Assembly (NCBI RefSeq): GCF_030866745.1
Contig: NZ_CP133016.1
Coordinates: 124,001 to 188,000 of the forward strand
Length of the DNA stretch: 64,000 nt
Origin: Sphingomonas flavescens
GTDB lineage: Bacteria > Pseudomonadota > Alphaproteobacteria > Sphingomonadales > Sphingomonadaceae
Direction of reading: 5' to 3'
Each line of letters opens with the position of its first letter. Position 1 is the stretch's first letter. Both the position numbers and the translations under genes were made by a program. Below are positions 25,801 through 34,907 of the stretch, piece by piece. Below the pieces are notes generated by a model that saw nothing but the letters and a program-made list of their open reading frames with translations, made no database searches and was not told the origin of the DNA.

Positions 25801-26816
25801 CCGAAGTCCAACAGAAATTCCGCTGCGTTGGGGCTCAGGATCTGATCGTAGTGGCTGGTGCCAAGATGGCTGCCGAACTTCCGTGCGATCAGGTGCTCGC
25901 TTTCCGAAGCGCCCTCGAAGCCAATCGAGAAGGTCATCAACGGCCGGTTGAGCCGTCGGCGAATTAGCGCACATACGGTCGATGAATCGACACCGCCGGA
26001 CAGGAATGCTCCGACGGGAACGTCTGCGATCAGGCGCCGCTGAATGCTGGAAACCAGGATTTCTTCCAGCTCATCGGCAAGATCTTTGAGCGGCCGGTCG
26101 CTGTAGCCGGTCGAACCTGGGCGGAATGTGAAGAATCGGCCAATCTGCACGCGCCCGGAAGCCTCGATGCGCAGCCAATGCCCGGGTCTGAGCTTCTTGG
26201 TCGAAGTGTAAATGCTCCGCGGGGCGCCCACGTACTGGAAGCTGAGCATCTCCGCCATTGCGTCGACGCTGACGGTCAGATCCACCGTCGGCGCGAGTTC
26301 GATGGCCTGAAGTTCCGAAGCAAAGGCATAGGTGCCGTTGCCTAGCTGCGAATAGTAGAGCGGTTTCTCGCCAAAAGCGTCGCGGGCGAGCACGAGTTCA
26401 CCGGAATGCGTGTCCATGATGGCAAGCGCAAACATGCCATCGAAGCGGGCGAAGGCATCGGTGCCCCATGCCACGAAGGCCTGGAGAACGACTTCGGTGT
26501 CCGTGCGGCCACGAAATTGATGTCCCGCGGCTTCCAGATCAGCCTTGATCTGAAGAAAATTGTAGAGCTCACCATTGTAGGAGAGCACGAAACGGCCATC
26601 GGCGGTCGCCATCGGCTGTCGCCCCGCATCCGAGGTATCGATGATGCTCAGCCGGCGATGGCCGAGGACGCAGCGACCGTCCGGGTCGACCCACAAGCCG
26701 CTCGCATCGGGTCCGCGATGGACCAGCGAGGCCTCCATGGCTTCGACCGCGCGACGCATTTCCTCGGTCGATGTCGAGGCTTTGAGCGGTCGATAGATGC
26801 CGGCAATGCCGCACAT
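22815..26816 (-). CDS. Asparagine synthase (AsnB)-glycosyltransferase fusion
   Basis: This 1333-aa protein starts with a complete glutamine-dependent asparagine synthetase (about residues 1-620). MCGIAGIYRP gives the nucleophile Cys2, VLSYNGELYNF is the glutaminase site, and LSGGVDSSTV is the ATP-pyrophosphatase motif. A middle region of about 300 residues holds a degenerate FEDG/HEI/GRYS module (FEGGRQLPPLPLSHEI, GGGRYSIF). Residues about 930-1320 are a GT-B family 4 glycosyltransferase: HSLPPGGAERQWV, HIPNAVDSDVF, RLSAEKDPSTW, then TSRFEGMPNVVMEAGS. Stand-alone AsnB homologues occur in many capsule clusters, where they probably amidate sugar acids. The fusion suggests transfer and amidation by one protein. 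GGAG precedes the ATG. Confidence 0.9.
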   Translation of the reverse strand: MCGIAGIYRPLKASTSTEEMRRAVEAMEASLVHRGPDASGLWVDPDGRCVLGHRRLSIIDTSDAGRQPMATADGRFVLSYNGELYNFLQIKADLEAAGHQFRGRTDTEVVLQAFVAWGTDAFARFDGMFALAIMDTHSGELVLARDAFGEKPLYYSQLGNGTYAFASELQAIELAPTVDLTVSVDAMAEMLSFQYVGAPRSIYTSTKKLRPGHWLRIEASGRVQIGRFFTFRPGSTGYSDRPLKDLADELEEILVSSIQRRLIADVPVGAFLSGGVDSSTVCALIRRRLNRPLMTFSIGFEGASESEHLIARKFGSHLGTSHYDQILSPNAAEFLLDFGAKVDEPNGDSSCLPTYLLSEFARQHVTVSISGDGGDEMFGGYGRYMHTLDQQRRYEEGEAPGWKPGSAYYGSSILVGSEPLIQELFGFVPQGFADHVGLLRTDLDEGRDALLETMRQTDVENYMPGAVLPKVDRMSMQHSLEVRTPFLNVELARFAERMPERDLVQGGRGKLVLKEIAYRYLPRELVDLPKQGFALPMSDWAKDSLLDISSRLLEQDDSRLRQAFGSAGIARFMARQRSPGNFSPYQVWGVVALESWLRHHPAQLPEFNEGAGTLAQGTAHNRTDDLVAAQVGDKVFIVADGSSGPDEDQFANLPREIEARAFQLLSEAAPVPDGASTTVHLPAWESSDAPDRSVDLKGATLLATGREPALRLDYRAIEKLRAQGVSKVIVRNPYVNGELLEVSMRQRISSADHLQLFRQRCALLSTSRAARVFGARPLRKEKGLARQSQVLRALPAFPDIEFATDFAVFEGGRQLPPLPLSHEIIASEGGGRYSIFDQRLTVSATEPGREGKPIWVVPINAENRDKLSTVVSRWSERSLSADQGSAIDELVQRPSDFEPVRAGDPIVICTHSLPPGGAERQWVYLAQALKAAGYDVTFVTFRKLEGARRHYLQMLQDSGIRHVDASAVSAIESLRAWPKSDLGRRLTKTNLVPDREAVARLVAVFTRIAPKAVISQLDDPNILAGLAAEIAGVSRQIMSFRNYNPTNFPYISNDWYRPAYQALSKSPRVLLSGNHAGANEDYAEWIGIDPRRVAHIPNAVDSDVFVKAAPEEISALRRSFGLPTKAQVILGVARLSAEKDPSTWIDVAGRVLRANPDAHAFLVGVGPLKSRLEDKIAALGMSDRILLLGARTDVHLLMSMADIFLLTSRFEGMPNVVMEAGSIGIPVVATAAGGSVELIEDGRTGFVHPIGDVDGLAASCLELLSDPARASAMGGEARILMQTEFNKTKLGERYIALLNSPVRDRGSQSRDPEQSYAAPEILDQEVRVATKTR

Positions 26817-26892
26817 TAAGAGAGCTCCGAATTAAGGTCTGGACGTTGATAACCCGAAGGGGCTGACCGGCATAGCTTCAAGCCGGGAACGG

Positions 26893-27582
26893 TCACGGCA
26901 ACGGGTTCAGTACCTGCTTGGTCACCAGGGCCGCACCGCACTCGTTCAGCCAGATCGGATATTCGCGAAAAATGACGCGAGCTTCGGGCCTGGCTTCGGA
27001 AAAATCGTGTAACGCGCGTCGGACACCGCCGTTGCCGCCTGGGTCCATGAGTGGTGATCGCTTGCCCACATCGTGCAGGATCATAAGCCCGTTTGTTCTG
27101 AGTAGGTCGTAACAAAGTTCGATATCGTGTCGGGCCGATTCGTAATCGTGAGCGCCGTCGATGAAGATCAGGTCGAAGGGTGCTTCCTCCTCTAGGCGAT
27201 CCTGGCATTCCTGCTGGTATGAAAAGAAAGGCAGGATTTCGACACAGGACGATACGCCGGCGGCCTCGACGTTCTTGGCCGCGATGTCCTGGTAATGCGC
27301 TTGTGGCTCGAGCGTGAGCAACTTCCCATAGCCGTTGCGCATCAACGCCGATCCCATGATCACGGATGCGGTGCCAATGTGGGTGCCGATCTCCAGAACC
27401 CGTCGCGGGCGATTGTTCAGGATCTCGGAATAGAGGAGATTTTGAATGCCGACGTCAGAGTGGCCCGGTGCCTCGTCACTCGACATCATGGCCTGCAGGG
27501 CCTCGGTCAATTGCCGGTTGCCGTCAAAGACAGGAAGAACCTCCCATCCGCGATTGGGGTCGATGCCCTGCTTTTCGTCCAT
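26893..27582 (-). CDS. Class I SAM-dependent methyltransferase
   Basis: The 229-aa product has a Rossmann methyltransferase core. RVLEIGTHIGTASVIMG is SAM motif I, TLEPQ the acidic motif II, and DLIFIDGAHDYESARHDIEL is the motif of the Methyltransf_24 / cephalosporin-hydroxylase-like group with catalytic metal-binding acids. GLMILHDVG follows. Proteins of this type often O-methylate sugars or catechols. It lies 76 bases upstream of, and in the same direction as, the AsnB-glycosyltransferase gene, so both may form one transcription unit for glycan decoration. The substrate is not predictable. Confidence 0.85.
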   Translation of the reverse strand: MDEKQGIDPNRGWEVLPVFDGNRQLTEALQAMMSSDEAPGHSDVGIQNLLYSEILNNRPRRVLEIGTHIGTASVIMGSALMRNGYGKLLTLEPQAHYQDIAAKNVEAAGVSSCVEILPFFSYQQECQDRLEEEAPFDLIFIDGAHDYESARHDIELCYDLLRTNGLMILHDVGKRSPLMDPGGNGGVRRALHDFSEARPEARVIFREYPIWLNECGAALVTKQVLNPLP

Positions 27583-27730
27583 TGCCTGCCCGTACGGTGA
27601 CGGCCCTCACTGTCAATCTCCGCGGTATCAAATGGACGCAAACAATTGCATGGCTTGACTATTATCGGTGAAGTTGTGTGAAACCGCGATCAGCCGATCG
27701 GTCAAAGCAGCCCGGGCGTGGGGAGATTTC

Positions 27731-30700
27731 GTGACATCAGTTTTACAGCGGCAGCCGGCGGACCGGCTGCCGGAATTTCGAGTAGATTGGCATGACGACT
27801 CTGCCAATTGGTCTGTCGCTCCCGAATTCATGGGCAATTCTGATCTTCGTGCGCTTGCGTTGACCGACGAGCGTGAGATCGTGTTCGAGATCGTCGCGCC
27901 GGCCGAAGCGTTAAGTTCGCTGCACATCAATCTCGCCACCTTCGCGCGAAAGAATAGCGTGACGCTAACCTGCGACCTGCTCGATTCAGACGGGGCGCTG
28001 CTGTTGCGACACCATTCGTCGGCGGACCAGATTTTCGACAATGCGCTTCACAAGTGTCTCGATCTTCGGGTCCTGCAGTTCGAAATCGGAAAGAAATATT
28101 GGGTACGGCTCAGCTCGGTTGGCGCAACCGCCGATGATTGCTTTGGAGTCTGGTGCCGCGAAGTGGTCGCGGGCCGTTACCAACTGCCGCGAAAGATCAA
28201 TCATTTCCGAGAGCGGCGGGTCTTCGATTACGGGGTTGAGAGCGCCGGTCCCTCGACCAAGCTCAACTGCTACGCTGTTTTCGACACTGCATATTGGCAG
28301 GCGAACCAGACGCTGGCGCAGCTTGATCAAGCCTTTCCCAATCAGACCTTTCAAGTTCTCAATTTCGATCCCGCTCGCGATACGGCGCGGCTTTGGGACC
28401 GTCTGGCCGCTGCAGACGTGGTGGCCTTTTGCGACGTTCACCCGACCGACGATGCCGGACAGCGAAGCTACGACGGATTGGTATTCGAGCTGTTTCGGCG
28501 AGGAATCTGCACGCTTTTCGTGGATGGCGGGTCGTTCGCATTCAGGGGGGCTCGCGCAAATTTCGCCTATGCAGACGGACTTAAGGATCAACTCAGCCGA
28601 CGCACCGCGGATGCGCGGCGCTGCCAATTTACTCTTCGTCCTGACGATGTGCGCCTGGTTCACAACGATCGTCCGAGCGAAGACCTGAGCGAAAGCGTCC
28701 AAATCGGCACTCCGGCTGCGCTGGACAACTTGATGCGGCTCGCGCGCCATGGCCGGACGCCGCGCGTCGCGATCGTATCTGTTCTGTATAACAAGTCGGA
28801 CATCATTGAGCGCTTCGTGGAACACGTCGTGAGCCAGTCCTACCCCGGCGAGATCGCGCTCGTTCTGGTCAATGACCGTTCGCCCCAGGACGACGCCAAG
28901 CGCGCGATGAAGCTGTCCAAGGAACTGGCCAAAAAAGGCGTAGCCAATCGAACTGTCGAGGTTGTCGAAAACGCGGATAATCTCGGCAACTGTGCGTCGC
29001 GCCTGGTCGGCCTCGCGTCCGTCGAGGCCGACATCTACATCGTCATCGACTGCGACTGCCTGATCAATCGCGACTTCGTCTCTGCGCATGTCTTCGAGCA
29101 CGCTCGCGACGATGTGGATGCAGTGGTTGGTCCCTTGAACATCGAGAGCTGGCAACGGGATCCGGAAGAACTGGTGCGGATCCTGGAGGCTGAGCCGGAG
29201 CGCATTGCTGCGGAGGCGTCGGCACAGGATCCGGTGCAGCCGGATGGCTTCGTCAATTGCATCACCCGCAACTTCTCGGCCAAGCGCAGGGTCGTTGAGC
29301 GCGAGCCGCTCTTTGACGTCGACTTCGGCTATTCGGCGAAGCCCGGTTCAGGCTTCGGCTGGGAAGACGTGGAGATGGGTTACCGGCTCTACGCCAAGGC
29401 TTCGGTGATCCGCTTCACCGAACTCGCCTTCTCCGTGCACGCAACGCACGATGCGTCGACCAACGAGGAAGGCAAGATCAAGGGGTCGTTCCGGAACTTT
29501 GAGCGGATGTTTGCCAAGCACCCGGCCATGGAGCTGGCGGCCCGGCGCTGGTCGGTGGACACCTACGACAAGCTTCAGCGCTGGGCGGGCAAGGACGTTG
29601 ACGCCGGTGAGCCTCAAAAGGCCTTGGCCAAGCGCTTCGAGAAGATCCTCGAGGCGGACCGCAAGCTAATTCAGTCGTATCGCCCGGGCGCACGGCGTCT
29701 CCGGATCCTAACCTATCGCTGGCACGTGCCGCACCAGTACGAACTGTACAAACTGCCCCATGATTTCACGCTCGCCACGCACATCGGCGAGAACGGGATG
29801 ATCAATGCGTGGAGTTACGATCAACGACCGTTCCGCCCGAACGTCCGAATGGTACCTGCCCGGCACATCGATCCGCGAGATTATGATCTCGCGATCCTGC
29901 ATTTCGACGAAAACCTGCTTGCACCCAACCTCTGCAACAACGTGATCCCAAGCTCATGGGGAGAGGCGTTCGACTGGTTGCTGGAGACATCGCTACCCAA
30001 AGCAGCGATCTGTCACGGAACGCCGCAGTTCCGCGGGCAATACGCTTTGGACGCCAGGCAGATGGCAACGTTCGACATCCACGAAGACGAGCGGTTGCGA
30101 ATGGTCCGCCATCTGGCCGACGCCAATGTCAAAGTCGTCTGCAATTCCTGGCAGGCCCTGGCCGAATGGGAGTTTCAAGACTCGCGCGTGATCTGGCACG
30201 GCTTTGATCCGCAAGAGTTTCCGGCGGGCACCCAGGAACGAGGCATCCTCGCGCTAGGCCAGGACCGCCACCGTCCTCACTATCGCGGCGCGTGGGAACA
30301 TGCCGAGATCGAAGCGATGCTCGACCCCGCGATCAAGATCGAGACCGCGGCCCATGTCGGAGCGGCGATCGATCCCCGGGATACAAACGCTTTCGCGGTC
30401 CGGCATTTCAGATCCTACGTGGACAGAATTCGCCAATTCACGGCGTATCTCAACACCACTCTCCGGTCGCCCATGCCTCGCTCGCGCGGTGAGGCGATGA
30501 TGACCGGTGTCATTCCGGTGTGCCTTGCCAACCATGACGTTCAGCGTTTCATCGAGCCCGGGAAGGACGGCTTCTATTCGGATGAGCCGGCGGAGTTGGC
30601 CGATTGGCTCAATCACCTATTCAAGCGGCCGGCGGAAGCTCGCAAGCTAGGTGAGGCTGCCCGCCGAAAGGCAATGGATGTGTTCAATCATGATCGATAC

Positions 30701-30757
30701 CTGTCGGCCTGGACACAATTGATCGAGGACGCGCTCGGAGAGTCGATCAGCCGCTGA
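27731..30757 (+). CDS. Large two-domain glycosyltransferase (GT2 plus GT-B)
   Basis: About 1008 aa from the GTG at 27731, chosen because GGGGAG lies six bases upstream; the frame is open from a GTG at 27668. The N-terminal 150 residues are a beta-rich domain I do not recognise (FEIVAPAEALSSLHINLATF), possibly carbohydrate-binding. Residues about 340-600 are a GT-A family 2 transferase (VAIVSVLYNKSDIIERFVEH; acidic motif DCDCLI; GWEDVEMGYRLY). The C-terminal 380 residues are a GT-B-like domain with ICHGTPQFRGQYA, VVCNSWQALAEWEF and VIPVCLANHDVQRFIEPGKD. Two transferase activities in one chain suggest synthesis of a disaccharide unit. It is cytoplasmic and stands alone between a divergent and a convergent gene. 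Confidence 0.85.
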   Translation: MTSVLQRQPADRLPEFRVDWHDDSANWSVAPEFMGNSDLRALALTDEREIVFEIVAPAEALSSLHINLATFARKNSVTLTCDLLDSDGALLLRHHSSADQIFDNALHKCLDLRVLQFEIGKKYWVRLSSVGATADDCFGVWCREVVAGRYQLPRKINHFRERRVFDYGVESAGPSTKLNCYAVFDTAYWQANQTLAQLDQAFPNQTFQVLNFDPARDTARLWDRLAAADVVAFCDVHPTDDAGQRSYDGLVFELFRRGICTLFVDGGSFAFRGARANFAYADGLKDQLSRRTADARRCQFTLRPDDVRLVHNDRPSEDLSESVQIGTPAALDNLMRLARHGRTPRVAIVSVLYNKSDIIERFVEHVVSQSYPGEIALVLVNDRSPQDDAKRAMKLSKELAKKGVANRTVEVVENADNLGNCASRLVGLASVEADIYIVIDCDCLINRDFVSAHVFEHARDDVDAVVGPLNIESWQRDPEELVRILEAEPERIAAEASAQDPVQPDGFVNCITRNFSAKRRVVEREPLFDVDFGYSAKPGSGFGWEDVEMGYRLYAKASVIRFTELAFSVHATHDASTNEEGKIKGSFRNFERMFAKHPAMELAARRWSVDTYDKLQRWAGKDVDAGEPQKALAKRFEKILEADRKLIQSYRPGARRLRILTYRWHVPHQYELYKLPHDFTLATHIGENGMINAWSYDQRPFRPNVRMVPARHIDPRDYDLAILHFDENLLAPNLCNNVIPSSWGEAFDWLLETSLPKAAICHGTPQFRGQYALDARQMATFDIHEDERLRMVRHLADANVKVVCNSWQALAEWEFQDSRVIWHGFDPQEFPAGTQERGILALGQDRHRPHYRGAWEHAEIEAMLDPAIKIETAAHVGAAIDPRDTNAFAVRHFRSYVDRIRQFTAYLNTTLRSPMPRSRGEAMMTGVIPVCLANHDVQRFIEPGKDGFYSDEPAELADWLNHLFKRPAEARKLGEAARRKAMDVFNHDRYLSAWTQLIEDALGESISR

Positions 30758-30796
30758 TTTCTGGCCGGGGCGGGATCGCTTTGCCGCGGTTCCAAT

Positions 30797-30826
30797 AAAA
30801 AAGGGGCGGACCCGAAGGCCCGCCCC
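30797..30826 (-). terminator. Rho-independent terminator of the beta-barrel protein gene
   Basis: On the minus strand a 10-bp stem (GGGGCGGGCC with GGTCCGCCCC, one mismatch) and a TTCG tetraloop are followed by TTTTTT (plus-strand 30797-30802). It lies 24 bases past the stop of the minus-strand gene. Confidence 0.9.
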
Positions 30827-30849
30827 AATCTTGCTAGCTTAGCTGACGC

Positions 30850-31629
<780 letters not shown>

Positions 31630-32020
31630 GTTGTAACCCCTTTCTACTGAACTGTCTTTTGTTGTTAAGAAGTAAATGAGAACTTAATCTGTCTTCAATG
31701 CGAGCCTTCAAATTGATTTAGGAAACGACCTTCGACTTCATTAGCAGCATCACGTTTATTGCAAAAGCGAAACTGTCAAAGCGCCGCACTTTCGTAAAGC
31801 GTCCCCTCGCTCCGTTCTGCAACCAACCGCAATGCGTGAGCGAAGTGGAGACGCAAACGAGGGCGGTCAAGTTCCAAGGCCATCGGGAAAATGACGAACT
31901 ATGTTGCCTTGATGCAACAGGTCTTGGTTCTGCTCCCCATGCGCAATTGGGGGTGTTGGTCCGTTGACCTGTTCACTGCAAGGCGACTAACCCCACCGAA
32001 AATTCTCCCATCTCAGACAC
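31630..32020. other. Intergenic region with divergent promoters
   Basis: These 391 bases separate the beta-barrel gene (minus) from the heptose operon (plus). The part near 31630-31760 is AT-rich for this genome and must hold the promoter of the barrel gene. A short inverted repeat, TGTTGC (31902-31907) with GCAACA (31914-31919), lies about 100 bases before the heptose operon. No convincing open reading frame or RNA gene was found. Confidence 0.5.
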
Positions 32021-32674
32021 ATGGATAATCAGGTGCAGACTCCAGAAGCCGACCCGAGGCGTCGCAACGTGACATTGGATTGGTCATCGGTCGCCAATTA
32101 CAAGCGAGATTATGCGGCGGCGTTGAGCGCGGCCATCGGCGGAATTGCCGACGATGCTGTCGAGACGCTGTGCCGGAAAGTCCAGGAGGCTGCGGCCGCT
32201 GGGCGGCATATTTTTGCCGTCGGCAACGGTGGATCCGCGGCGATCGCGGAACATCTGTGTTGCGATTGGACCAAGGGCACGAATGCAGAAGGCCATCCGA
32301 CCATCCCGTCGCGATCCCTGACCGCCAACAGTTCGGTCTTCTCTGCAATTGCCAATGATTATGGATACGAGCGTGTCTTCGATACGCAGCTGGGCTTCTT
32401 CGGAAAGGCAGGCGACGTCCTGATCGCGATCTCGTCCTCCGGGAACAGTCCGAACATCCTCAATGCCGTGCGCAAGGCGAAAGAGATCGGAATGTTCGTC
32501 GCGGGCTTGTCCGGTTTCTCCGGCGGCAGGCTCGCGGAAGAGGCCGACTGCTCTGTCCACGTCAGCGTCGAGAATTACGGCCTGATCGAAGACGCGCATC
32601 AGGCGGTCATGCACATCGTCGCGCAATTCATCGCCTGCGAACGCGACTTCGGCGCCACGGACGCCCGCTCGTGA
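32021..32674 (+). CDS. gmhA: Sedoheptulose-7-phosphate isomerase (GmhA-like, SIS domain)
   Basis: The 217-aa SIS-domain protein resembles GmhA, which converts sedoheptulose 7-phosphate to D-glycero-D-manno-heptose 7-phosphate. Phosphosugar-binding signatures are IFAVGNGGSAAIAEHLCCDW (residues about 65-84) and LIAISSSGNSPNILNAV. GmhA zinc-ligand candidates include ENYGLIEDAHQAVMH. A GTG at 32069 with GAGG nine bases upstream is an alternative start. It opens a tightly overlapping operon with an epimerase, an HddC-GmhB fusion and HddA, which together give the GDP-heptose pathway and support this substrate over other SIS isomerases. Confidence 0.88.
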   Translation: MDNQVQTPEADPRRRNVTLDWSSVANYKRDYAAALSAAIGGIADDAVETLCRKVQEAAAAGRHIFAVGNGGSAAIAEHLCCDWTKGTNAEGHPTIPSRSLTANSSVFSAIANDYGYERVFDTQLGFFGKAGDVLIAISSSGNSPNILNAVRKAKEIGMFVAGLSGFSGGRLAEEADCSVHVSVENYGLIEDAHQAVMHIVAQFIACERDFGATDARS

Positions 32675-33612
32675 AACTTCTCGTCACGGGCGGCGCCGGC
32701 TTCATCGGCAGCCATCTTTGCGATCAGCTGATCGCGCATGGTCATCAAGTTGTGGCGGTGGACGATCTCTCGCTGGGTCGGGAACGCAATCTAACCCAAT
32801 TACGCGACACGGCGGAATTCACATTCCATCGTGGCGATGTTCTTGACGGAGACTGGTTCGGACCGTTCGTGCGGGACGGAAAGTTCGATTGCATTTTTCA
32901 CATGGCAGCGAATTCGGACATCGCGCGGTCGCACGCCGATCCTTCCGTCGATCTCGATCGGACGTTCCGGACGACTTACGCGGTGCTCGATGCAATGCGG
33001 AGCAGTGAGACGCGACGCCTAGTATTTGCGTCGACATCTGCGGTCTATGGCGAGGCAGCAGGAGAGATTGGCGAGAATTTCGGGCCGTTATTGCCAATCT
33101 CGCATTATGGTGCGGCAAAATTGGCTTCCGAGGCCTTCATCAGTTCGTTCGGTGAGAATTATGGGATCCAGAGCTGGATCACGCGCTTTCCGAACGTCGT
33201 CGGTCCTCGCGCGACCCATGGCGCCGTATACGATTTCATCAAGCGATTGCGCGCCAACCCCGAAGAACTCACCGTGCTCGGTGACGGCTCGCAGGAAAAA
33301 CCATACCTCAGCGTCCATGATCTGGTTGCGGCCATCCTGCTCGTTTGGAGCAGGACGGACGATCAGGCCAACGTCTACAACGTCGGCGCGCGAACCCGGA
33401 CTAAGGTTCGCGATATCGCGCGGATGGTCGTGGAGGAAGGACCCAGCGAGGCCAAGATCTCGTACACCGGAGGCGACCGCGGCTGGATCGGCGATGTGCC
33501 GAAATTCGCTTACGATATCTCGAAGATCGAAGCTCTTGGCTGGGCGCCGACCATGTCCTCCGACGAAGCCGTAAGGGCAGCCGCCCGCGCGGTGTGGAAC
33601 GAACCCGAATGA
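32671..33612 (+). CDS. NAD-dependent epimerase/dehydratase (SDR family)
   Basis: A 313-aa extended SDR enzyme acting on a nucleotide sugar. The NAD-binding motif is [16 protein letters not shown] at the N-terminus. The active site has the serine/threonine region FASTSAVYGEA and the catalytic YxxxK in HYGAAKLASEA. RFPNVVGPRATHGAVYDF and DGSQEKPYLSVHDLV are like those of UDP-glucose/GalNAc 4-epimerases. The GTG start overlaps gmhA by four bases. In this operon the likely substrate is GDP-D-glycero-D-manno-heptose or a related sugar, comparable to heptose-modifying SDRs in Campylobacter capsule loci; this is inferred from context. Confidence 0.85.
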   Translation: MKLLVTGGAGFIGSHLCDQLIAHGHQVVAVDDLSLGRERNLTQLRDTAEFTFHRGDVLDGDWFGPFVRDGKFDCIFHMAANSDIARSHADPSVDLDRTFRTTYAVLDAMRSSETRRLVFASTSAVYGEAAGEIGENFGPLLPISHYGAAKLASEAFISSFGENYGIQSWITRFPNVVGPRATHGAVYDFIKRLRANPEELTVLGDGSQEKPYLSVHDLVAAILLVWSRTDDQANVYNVGARTRTKVRDIARMVVEEGPSEAKISYTGGDRGWIGDVPKFAYDISKIEALGWAPTMSSDEAVRAAARAVWNEPE

Positions 33613-34907
33613 AAGCGGTGATCTTGGCGGGTGGCAAGGGCACTCGCCTGGGACTGAGCGGTGTTCCGAAGGCGATGGTGGACATCGAGGGAACGCCAGC
33701 CCTCGAACGCATCATTCGTGGGGTGGTCCATTCCGGGATGACGGAGATCATCCTTCTGACTGGCTATCTGGGCGACGTCATCGAAAATTATTTCGGCAAC
33801 GGCGGCCGGTTCGGCGCCTCCATCGAATACGTCAGAGAGGACACGCCACTTGGCACGGCGGGTGCCTTCAACGCGATACGGGCCAAGCTGTCGGAGCCAT
33901 TCATGGTGGTTTACGGCGACCTGCTCATGGACGTTGACTTGAGGGCATTCGCCGACTTCGCCTTGGCGCGGGGTGGGGCGGGAACCCTGTTCGCGCATCC
34001 AAATGATCACCCCTTCGACAGCGACTTGCTCGAGGTCGATGAGAACGGTCGGATCCTAGCGGTTCACCCGAAGCCGCATCCGGAAGGTCGGGCTTATGCC
34101 AATCTCGTCAGTGCGGCGCTCTATGTCCTATTTCCGAAAGCTCTCGAATTCGTTCCGCAGGACCGTCCGTCGGACTGGGGCCGGGAAATCCTTCCGCGCA
34201 TTGCCGACGCGGAACCGCTCTTTGCCTATCGGAGCGTCGAATATGTGAAGGACATCGGCACGCCGGATCGCCTCGCCAAGGCGACCCGGCATCTGCGTGA
34301 GGGCCGGCTGGACCATTTGTCTCTTCGCAAACCGAAGCCGGTATTGTTTCTGGACCGCGATGGCGTGATCAATGAAGAGGTGAACGGCGCCCATTCCGGG
34401 CGAGATATTAAGCTGATTGCTGGGGCGGCCGCAGCGATAGGCGCTGCCAATAAAGCCGGCATGCCGGTCATCTGTGTGACCAATCAGCCGGACATTGCCA
34501 AAGGCTTGATGGACTGGAAAAACCTTCGCGACGTCAATGCTGAAATCGACCGCCAGCTCGCGCAGGAAGACGGTGCCTACATCGACGACATCTTCGCTTG
34601 TCCGCATCATCCCGAACGTGGCTGGGAAGGTGAGGTGCCCGATCTCAAAATCGAATGCGACTGCCGCAAGCCGCGTGACGGCCTACTGAGACAGGCTGCA
34701 GAAACTCATAACATCGATCTTGGCCGCTCGTGGCTGATCGGCGATCGCTATTGCGACGTGGCAGCGGGGCAGTCGGCGGGAACCATGACTATATTGGTCA
34801 GAACGGGTCACGCGGGCGACGACCGCGATCGTTTCGACATCCAACCGGATGCCATCTGCCGGGACATTGGTGAAGCGGTCGAAATCGTGCTCGGACAATC
34901 CGCATGA
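33609..34907 (+). CDS. HddC-like heptose-1-P guanylyltransferase fused to GmhB-like phosphatase
   Basis: About 432 aa from the ATG at 33609, which overlaps the previous stop (ATGA). Residues 1-230 are a nucleotidyltransferase: VILAGGKGTRLGLSGVPKAM, then VVYGDLLMDVDL and VKDIGTPDRLAKA. Residues about 240-432 are a HAD phosphatase of the GmhB type: VLFLDRDGVINEEV, VTNQPDIAKGL, the zinc loop CPHHPERGW followed by CDCRKPRDGLL, and LIGDRYCDVAAG. In the GDP-heptose route, GmhB removes the 7-phosphate from heptose 1,7-bisphosphate and HddC then adds GMP to the 1-phosphate. The fusion joins these two successive steps. Confidence 0.9.
   Translation: MKAVILAGGKGTRLGLSGVPKAMVDIEGTPALERIIRGVVHSGMTEIILLTGYLGDVIENYFGNGGRFGASIEYVREDTPLGTAGAFNAIRAKLSEPFMVVYGDLLMDVDLRAFADFALARGGAGTLFAHPNDHPFDSDLLEVDENGRILAVHPKPHPEGRAYANLVSAALYVLFPKALEFVPQDRPSDWGREILPRIADAEPLFAYRSVEYVKDIGTPDRLAKATRHLREGRLDHLSLRKPKPVLFLDRDGVINEEVNGAHSGRDIKLIAGAAAAIGAANKAGMPVICVTNQPDIAKGLMDWKNLRDVNAEIDRQLAQEDGAYIDDIFACPHHPERGWEGEVPDLKIECDCRKPRDGLLRQAAETHNIDLGRSWLIGDRYCDVAAGQSAGTMTILVRTGHAGDDRDRFDIQPDAICRDIGEAVEIVLGQSA

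Noticed and set aside
27986..29155. 389-residue minus-strand open frame opposite the dual glycosyltransferase
   Set aside because: Shadow of the real gene on the other strand, without start signals or recognisable motifs.
31902..31919. TGTTGC/GCAACA inverted repeat upstream of gmhA as a terminator or operator
   Set aside because: The six-pair stem is weak and isolated; too little to call a regulatory site.
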